From positions 2,604,001 through 2,668,000 of the forward strand of contig NZ_CP008953.1 in assembly GCF_000732925.1 (NCBI RefSeq): a stretch of DNA of 64,000 nucleotides. The letters are read 5' to 3'. The notes beneath the pieces are model-generated. The model did not search any database, was not told the origin of the DNA, and saw nothing but the letters and a program-made list of their open reading frames with translations. Positions within the stretch are counted from its first letter, which is position 1; every line of letters begins with the position of its first letter. The position numbers were made by a program, and so were the translations under genes. This document shows, in pieces, positions 59,431 to 64,000 of this stretch. The stretch comes from Amycolatopsis japonica (GTDB taxonomy: Bacteria > Actinomycetota > Actinomycetes > Mycobacteriales > Pseudonocardiaceae).

Positions 59431-60053
59431 CCGTCCGGGTGCTGATCGTCGACGACCATCCGGTCGTGCGGGCCGGTATCGCCGCGTTGCTGGCCGGTGA
59501 GCCCGGCTTCGAGGTGATCGGCGAGTGCGCGAGCGCCGAAGAGGCCGTGCGCTTCGCGACCGCCCAGAAGCCGGACGTCGTGCTGATGGACCTGCAGCTC
59601 GGCGACGGTCCGGACGGCGTGAGCGCCACCGAACGCCTGACCGCCCTGCCGGATCCGCCGAAGGTGCTGGTGCTCACCACCTACGACGCCGAGCTGGACA
59701 TCACCAGGGCGGTGGCCGCCGGCGCCACCGGTTACCTGCTCAAGGCGGGACCGCCCGAGGACCTTTTCAAGGGCATCCACGCGGCCGCGCGTGGAGAGAC
59801 CGCGTTGGCGCCGCAGGTCGCGGCCCGGCTGTTCGGGCATATGCGGGCTCCGGCGCCCGCGCTGAGCCCTCGTGAGACCGAGATCGTGCAGTTGGTGGCG
59901 GAAGGGTTGATCAACCGGCAGATCGCCGCGCGCCTGTTCATCTCCGAAGCCACGGTGAAAACACACCTCGTCCACATCTACGACAAACTCGGTGTCGACA
60001 GCCGTGCCGGTGCGGTCGCCGTCGCCACGGAACGGAGGATCATCCGCAACTGA
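59427..60053 (+). CDS. NarL/FixJ response regulator, SenR-like
   Basis: A 208-residue regulator: receiver domain [20 protein letters not shown] with predicted phospho-acceptor Asp55 in [13 protein letters not shown], and a C-terminal helix-turn-helix [20 protein letters not shown], then [20 protein letters not shown]. Its ATG lies in the kinase stop overlap (ATGA). It probably controls the hbpS-like/ankyrin operon. Confidence 0.93.
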   Translation: MTVRVLIVDDHPVVRAGIAALLAGEPGFEVIGECASAEEAVRFATAQKPDVVLMDLQLGDGPDGVSATERLTALPDPPKVLVLTTYDAELDITRAVAAGATGYLLKAGPPEDLFKGIHAAARGETALAPQVAARLFGHMRAPAPALSPRETEIVQLVAEGLINRQIAARLFISEATVKTHLVHIYDKLGVDSRAGAVAVATERRIIRN

Positions 60054-60084
60054 AGGCGTCGCCTGCCGGGCCCATCCACGAGGT

Positions 60085-61143
60085 TCAGCGGCGCGGTTCG
60101 ATCGTCATGTCGCCACGGGTCAGCGCGAGGATCGAGTCCCTGGCGAGGATGTCGTGCGGGAAGCCGAGTTCGATCGCGGAGGCCTCGCCGAGGCGGGCCA
60201 GGTGCGAGTCGGTGAACTCGACCTCCAGTGCGCCGAGGTTGTCCTCCAGCTGCTCGGTGGTGCGGGCGCCGATGATCGGTGCCGTCACGCCCGGGTTCCG
60301 CAGGGTCCAGGCCAGACCGACTTGGGCGGGAGTGTGGCCGAGTTCCGCGGCGACCTCCTGCACGACGTCCACGATGGCGAAGTTGCGCTCGGTGAGTGTG
60401 CCCAAGGCGAGGTTGAAGTCCTTGCGGGTGCCGTCTTCTGACGGCGTCGCGGACAGATCGGCTCGGCTGTACTTCCCGGTGAGCACCCCGCCGGCCAGCG
60501 GCGACCAGGGCACCACGCCCAGTCCCATCTCGCGGGCCATGGGGATCAGGTCACGTTCCCCGGTGCGCTCGATCAGGTTGTACTCGATCTGCAGCGCGAT
60601 CAGTGGAGACCAGCCGCGCAGGTCGGCGATCGCCTGTATCCGCGACACCTCCCAGGCCGGGGTGTTGGAGATCCCGACGTACAGGACCTTGCCCTGCCGG
60701 ACCAGATCGTCCATCCCGCGCAGGATCTCTTCGACCGGCGTCGTGAAATCCCACAGGTGCAGGTAAAGGAGATCGAGGTAGTCCGTGTCCAGTTGCCGCA
60801 AGCTGGCTTCCACCGACGCGAACAGGCTCTTGCGCTGGCCGCCCCCGGAATTCGGGTCGCCGGGGCGGCGCAGGGTCGTGTACTTCGTCGCCAGTACGAG
60901 GCTTTCGCGGCGGCCCCGGGCGAATTCGCCCAGCAGCCGCTCGGAGCTGCCGTTGGTGTAGGTGTTGGCGGTGTCGATGAAGTTGCCGCCGCGTTCGACG
61001 TAGCGGTCGAACAGCTTGCGTGCCTCGTCCTGCTCGGCGCCCCAGCCCCATTCCGTGCCGAAGGTGGCCGCGCCCAGTGCCAGCGGGGAAACCCGCAGCC
61101 CGGACCGGCCCAGCAGCCGATAGGTGTCGAGGGTGAGCGACAT
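60085..61143 (-). CDS. Aldo/keto reductase
   Basis: A 352-residue AKR-fold enzyme. The catalytic Asp/Tyr/Lys/His set is visible: FIDTANTYTNGSSERLLGEF (Asp, Tyr), VLATKYTT (Lys) and LDLLYLHLWDFTT (His). The NADPH region is APIIGARTTEQLEDNLGALE. It reduces carbonyls with NADPH; the group resembles YajO/general stress AKRs. The start ATG 61143 has AGGAGG 6 nt upstream. It is divergent from an XRE/MmyB regulator which likely represses it. Confidence 0.93.
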   Translation of the reverse strand: MSLTLDTYRLLGRSGLRVSPLALGAATFGTEWGWGAEQDEARKLFDRYVERGGNFIDTANTYTNGSSERLLGEFARGRRESLVLATKYTTLRRPGDPNSGGGQRKSLFASVEASLRQLDTDYLDLLYLHLWDFTTPVEEILRGMDDLVRQGKVLYVGISNTPAWEVSRIQAIADLRGWSPLIALQIEYNLIERTGERDLIPMAREMGLGVVPWSPLAGGVLTGKYSRADLSATPSEDGTRKDFNLALGTLTERNFAIVDVVQEVAAELGHTPAQVGLAWTLRNPGVTAPIIGARTTEQLEDNLGALEVEFTDSHLARLGEASAIELGFPHDILARDSILALTRGDMTIEPRR

Positions 61144-61260
61144 CGGGTCCTCCTGTGCTCGTGTTCCGTTGTCGACGACGAGTCTGCGACCGCCGCGAGC
61201 GGGGGATAAGGGAGAACACTTCCTGGGAACAGGGGTCCTACCCTGGCTGTTGGACCGGAC

Positions 61261-62100
61261 ATGACGACCTCCACCGTGGACACGACACAGGAGCTGGCCG
61301 CGTTCCTGCGGACCCGGCGTGAACGCCTGGACCCGGAGGAATTCGGCCTGCCGTCGCGCCGTCGGTCCCGGCGGACCCCGGGGCTGCGCCGCGAGGAGGT
61401 CGCCGAACTGGCGGCGGTCAGCGTCGACTACATCGTGCGGCTGGAACAGGCCCGTGGGCTGCGGCCGTCGGCCGACGTCGTGGAGGCGCTGGCCAGGGCG
61501 CTGCGCCTGGCTCCCGACGAACGCGCTTACCTCTTCGATCTGGCCCGGCAGCGTCCCCGCAACGCCGACAAGCCCGCCACCACCGCGGCACCGTCGCTGG
61601 CCCGGCTGGTCGCGGATCTTTCGCCGCTGCCCGCCATGCTGATGAACCACCGCTACGACATCCTGGTCTGGAACGACGAGATGGCGAGGCTGCTGGTGGA
61701 CTTCGGCACCCTGCCGCCGTCGCAGCGGAACGCGATGTGGTTGTGCCTCAAACACCCCGAGATCCGCGAGTTCTACGCGGATCGTGAACGTGTCGTGCGG
61801 GAGGGCATCGCCCATCTGCGCGCCGCGTGGGCCGCGCATCCGGACGACCAGGCCCTGACCGGGCTGATCACCGAATTCACCGCCGACGAGGAATTCGCGC
61901 GACTGTGGGCGGAACGCGACGTCAAGGTCAACGGCCGCGGGCGCAAGGTGATGCGGCATCCCGAGGCCGGTTTGGTCGAACTGGACTACGAAGTGCTCAC
62001 CCCGCTCGAGGATCAGGACCAGCGCTTGGTGATCTACCGCGCCATGTCCGAAGAAAGCCGCTTGGCGCTCGGCCGGTTGTTCGCCCTTCCCCGGCGGTAG
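61261..62100 (+). CDS. XRE-family regulator with MmyB-like ligand domain
   Basis: A 279-residue regulator with an N-terminal helix-turn-helix (RTPGLRREEVAELAAVSVDY, IVRLEQARGLRPSADVVEAL) and a C-terminal MmyB-like PAS-type domain (MLMNHRYDILVWNDEMARLL, then LNPP-type region replaced by TLPPSQRNAMW). It is divergent from the aldo/keto reductase gene across a 117-nt region, the common arrangement for this family. The 233-nt gap that follows (62101-62333) shows no gene or repeat that I recognise. Confidence 0.92.
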   Translation: MTTSTVDTTQELAAFLRTRRERLDPEEFGLPSRRRSRRTPGLRREEVAELAAVSVDYIVRLEQARGLRPSADVVEALARALRLAPDERAYLFDLARQRPRNADKPATTAAPSLARLVADLSPLPAMLMNHRYDILVWNDEMARLLVDFGTLPPSQRNAMWLCLKHPEIREFYADRERVVREGIAHLRAAWAAHPDDQALTGLITEFTADEEFARLWAERDVKVNGRGRKVMRHPEAGLVELDYEVLTPLEDQDQRLVIYRAMSEESRLALGRLFALPRR

Positions 62101-62333
62101 GCAATTCGCGTACCGCGCCGATTTCCGGTGCCGACGGTACGAAGAAACCCATGACCTGGTGCGTACACGGAAAGTGTATGAGCCGATCGCGTGATGCGCC
62201 TCTGACGTCGGTTCGACGCATAGGTGACGGCTGATTTCGGTGGTACGGTCCATCGCGGTCGAGAAACCTCCAACGAGTGATCATTGCCTCGTGTCATTCA
62301 GTGATGGGCCTTCGGAAAAAGAGAGTATGAGTC

Positions 62334-62702
62334 GTGGATTTCGACGCACTGATCGCCGAATTGCGGACCTTGCGGGACAATGTCGCCGGGGTGACCGACA
62401 CGGTGATAGCCGCTGTCGACGGAATACCGATCGTCGCCGACGCGGCGAAGAACATCGACCCCGCGGAGGTTTCCGCGCTCGCCGCCGCGAATCTCGGGAT
62501 CGCGCGCCAGGCGGCCGAAGTGACGGGCAAGGGCACGCTGCGGCAGACCGTCGTGTTCAGCAGTGACGGCTACATGGCCGTTTACGCCATCGACCGGATG
62601 GCGCTCATGGTCATCATGGGAGACAAACAGCTGAATGTCGGCCGCCTTCTTTTCGAATGCCGCCCGGTCATCGATCGGATCAGTTCGATACTGGCCGCTT
62701 AG
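62334..62702 (+). CDS. Roadblock/LC7-domain protein 1
   Basis: A 122-residue Roadblock/LC7 protein: MDFDALIAELRTLRDNVAGV, TDTVIAAVDGIPIVADAAKN, VVFSSDGYMAVYAIDRMALM and IDRISSILAA match the MglB-like fold. Such proteins usually dimerise and regulate small Ras-like GTPases. It starts at GTG 62334. No GTPase gene is in the window; the next two genes on the same strand are a second Roadblock-like protein and an unknown protein. Confidence 0.85.
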   Translation: MDFDALIAELRTLRDNVAGVTDTVIAAVDGIPIVADAAKNIDPAEVSALAAANLGIARQAAEVTGKGTLRQTVVFSSDGYMAVYAIDRMALMVIMGDKQLNVGRLLFECRPVIDRISSILAA

Positions 62703-62727
62703 TCGTCAAACCAGGAAAGTGAGTTCG

Positions 62728-63099
62728 ATGAACATCGATAACGCGCTCAAGGAATGCATGTCGATCGCCGGGGCGGTCGGTGTCGCGCTGGTCGATTACG
62801 ACAGCGGGATGTCACTCGGCACCAGCGGGGGAGGTGATTGGCTCAATCTGGAGGTCGCGGCGGCGGGTAACACCGATGTCGTCAGGTCGAAGATGCGGGT
62901 CATGTCCGCGTTGTCGCTCAACGACAGCATCGAGGACATCCTCATCACGTTGCACCGCCAATACCATTTGATCCGGCTGCTGGATTCCGTGAACGCCAGG
63001 AGCTCCCTCTTCCTGTACCTGGTGCTGGACCGGGACCAGGCGAATCTCGCGCTGGCCCGGCACTATCTCAAGCGCGTCGAGACGGAGTTGCAGGTCTGA
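62728..63099 (+). CDS. Roadblock/LC7-like protein 2
   Basis: A 123-residue protein of the same length and fold pattern as its neighbour (NALKECMSIAGAVGVALVDY, SGMSLGTSGGG, LITLHRQYHLIRLLDSVNAR, SLFLYLVLDRDQANLALARH) but with low sequence similarity to it. The ATG at 62728 has AGGAAAG upstream. It may form a heterodimer with the first Roadblock protein; the pair could act on a GTPase encoded elsewhere. Confidence 0.75.
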   Translation: MNIDNALKECMSIAGAVGVALVDYDSGMSLGTSGGGDWLNLEVAAAGNTDVVRSKMRVMSALSLNDSIEDILITLHRQYHLIRLLDSVNARSSLFLYLVLDRDQANLALARHYLKRVETELQV

Positions 63100-63121
63100 A
63101 GACGAACGGGGGAAGCCGGCG

Positions 63122-63832
63122 ATGACCGGAGTCGCGTCCAGTCACCACGCACTCGTCGCCGGCTCGGCGCTCATCGGCGTTCTCGGCTCGTTGTTCCCGG
63201 CGGGGGTGAAGCTCGTCGGCGATCGACTCGAGTTCGTGTTCGTCCTGCCGGACGGCCGCGAGGCCCTGGACGCCGAACCATCGGACCATCCGTTCGTCGC
63301 GGTGAAGGAACGGATCCGGCAGGGTGGCGGGATACCACCACCGCGGTTCTTCCTCGACACCGACGGCAGGTGGACCCGGCTGCACGTGGAGCTCGCCGGA
63401 ATCGCGGTCCGGGCGGTGATCGTGCTGCCGGACGAGCTGACGGCGGGGGCGATCAACGCGCCGTTCCTCGGCCATTGGCAGAACCAGGTGCCCGGCGTCG
63501 TGCGGCTCGCGGTGGACGAGTTCGCCCGGATCCTCGCGCGGTGCCGTCATCGGGCCGGGGGACCGGAGCCACTGATCGACCTGGAACTGGTGTACGTGCC
63601 CATCCGGGACTTCGAGGCCGTGTTCGCTCGCGCCCACGAGCCGGTCCGGCCGTTCGTCGCGCCGGTCCGGCCGGTGTTCAAGATGCGCTGGCACGCGGTG
63701 ACACCCGCGCAGCGCAAGGCCTTCACCGCCGACCTGATCGATGTCACGAGCGCGGGCCGGTGGCTTCGCCGCAGGCCGACCGCGACGGTCACGGGAGTCG
63801 AAGTGGAACTCCCGCCGAGGCACTGGCGCTAG
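63122..63832 (+). CDS. Hypothetical protein of the Roadblock operon
   Basis: A 236-residue mixed alpha/beta protein (LVGDRLEFVFVLPDGREALD, GIPPPRFFLDTDGRWTRLHV, PFLGHWQNQVPGVVRLAVDE, then RHRAGGPEPLIDLELVYVPI). No membrane segment, signal peptide or known motif is evident. It lies 22 nt after the second Roadblock gene with GGGGGAAG upstream, so it is probably the third gene of that operon and a partner of the Roadblock proteins. Confidence 0.65.
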   Translation: MTGVASSHHALVAGSALIGVLGSLFPAGVKLVGDRLEFVFVLPDGREALDAEPSDHPFVAVKERIRQGGGIPPPRFFLDTDGRWTRLHVELAGIAVRAVIVLPDELTAGAINAPFLGHWQNQVPGVVRLAVDEFARILARCRHRAGGPEPLIDLELVYVPIRDFEAVFARAHEPVRPFVAPVRPVFKMRWHAVTPAQRKAFTADLIDVTSAGRWLRRRPTATVTGVEVELPPRHWR

Positions 63833-63845
63833 GCCGCTCGCGTGT

Positions 63846-63896
63846 CCGTGAAGGCCTCCTTCACTACCCTGAAGGTAATGAAGGAGGCCTTCACGG
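63846..63896. repeat. Intergenic palindrome, family B, copy 2
   Basis: Inverted arms of 23 nt (63846-63868 and 63874-63896, one mismatch) with the 5-nt centre CTGAA. The arms contain GTGAAGG-CCT-CCTTCAC, a 7-bp hairpin on a 3-nt centre. It lies between convergent genes (stops at 63832 and 63903) and may terminate both. Confidence 0.85.
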
Positions 63897-63902
63897 CCTG
63901 CG

Positions 63903-64000
63903 TCAGGCGGTGACGAGCGACAGACCGTAGTTCTGCAGGATCTCGTTCACCGGCTGGAACCAGGTCTCACCCCCGGAACCGCAGTTGCCCCAGCCGCCGG
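63903..64000 (-). CDS. Streptogrisin-type S1 serine protease, C-terminal end only
   Basis: The last 31 codons of a minus-strand gene that continues beyond the window. The sequence GGWGNCGSGGETWFQPVNEI then LQNYGLSLVTA matches the C-terminus of streptogrisin/alpha-lytic-like proteases (GGSGNC..GG.T.FQPVN....YGL), including the Cys of the last disulfide and the C-terminal helix. The catalytic residues lie outside the window. Confidence 0.75.
   Translation of the reverse strand, partial: GGWGNCGSGGETWFQPVNEILQNYGLSLVTA

Noticed and set aside
62200..62225. GGTTCGAC similar to a tRNA T-loop
   Set aside because: No acceptor, D or anticodon stems can be built around it.

Overview
The window is very GC-rich, gene-dense DNA with short intergenic gaps, frequent GTG/TTG starts, 4-nt ATGA/GTGA overlaps, Tat signals, SARP/LuxR-ATPase regulators and ECF sigma factors. 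This points to a large-genome actinomycete of the Pseudonocardiales, most likely Amycolatopsis or a close relative (inference from gene content and style; no rRNA or other marker gene is present). I see no tRNA, rRNA, CRISPR array, transposase or prophage gene.

Layout. 1-8.2 kb: a truncated unknown gene with a small coupled partner, a secreted SnoaL-like protein, a GlxA-type regulator beside a DJ-1/PfpI protein, an FAD monooxygenase and a large AfsR/SARP-type regulator. 8.3-17.5 kb: an NCS1 permease, an Opp/Nik-type ABC transporter operon preceded by a clear cobalamin riboswitch, a methyltransferase with a probable 5' frameshift, and a CPA1 antiporter. 17.5-25.4 kb: an alkane-oxidation module (ChoD-like GMC oxidoreductase, rubredoxin reductase, PucR regulator, AlkB fused to rubredoxin) followed by an ECF sigma factor, a 42-residue membrane peptide, a Vms1/eRF1-like protein and a Cys-rich protein. 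25.4-37.2 kb: an EamA exporter with LysR regulator, a two-component system with a small membrane protein, an ArsR-ArsC fusion with VOC protein and ChrA, carbonic anhydrase, a MarR/cupin pair with twin operators, and a LuxR-ATPase regulator.

37.2-45.8 kb is a polymer-degradation neighbourhood: a secreted cutinase/PET-hydrolase-type enzyme, two Tat-exported latex-clearing-protein (Lcp) paralogues with all key residues, an acyl-CoA synthetase, an acyl-CoA dehydrogenase, a tandem-TetR regulator and a second TetR. A 35-bp dyad matching at 26 positions lies before the dehydrogenase gene and between lcp2 and tetR, suggesting one regulon. 45.8-50.7 kb is a complete D-galactonate (dgo) operon with a divergent IclR regulator. 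50.8-53.9 kb is a NACHT-LRR (bNACHT) protein, a candidate antiphage gene. 53.9-55.9 kb is an ECF41 sigma system in which the sigma gene and its carboxymuconolactone-decarboxylase target carry the same CCTCACA-N16-CGTC promoter. 55.9-60 kb holds an AT-hook/RHH-RNA ligase fusion, an ankyrin lipoprotein and an HbpS-SenS-SenR-like haem/redox sensing set. 60-64 kb holds an aldo/keto reductase with divergent XRE regulator, a Roadblock/LC7 pair with an unknown partner, and the 3' end of a streptogrisin-type protease.

The most unusual non-coding signal is a set of intergenic palindromes of at least four sequence families (units at 7846, 8095, 15521, 15584, 30021, 38181, 38239, 38337 and 63846). Unrelated sequences share one design: two inverted arms of 21-27 nt separated by 3-7 nt, where each arm is itself a small hairpin around a 3-nt centre.
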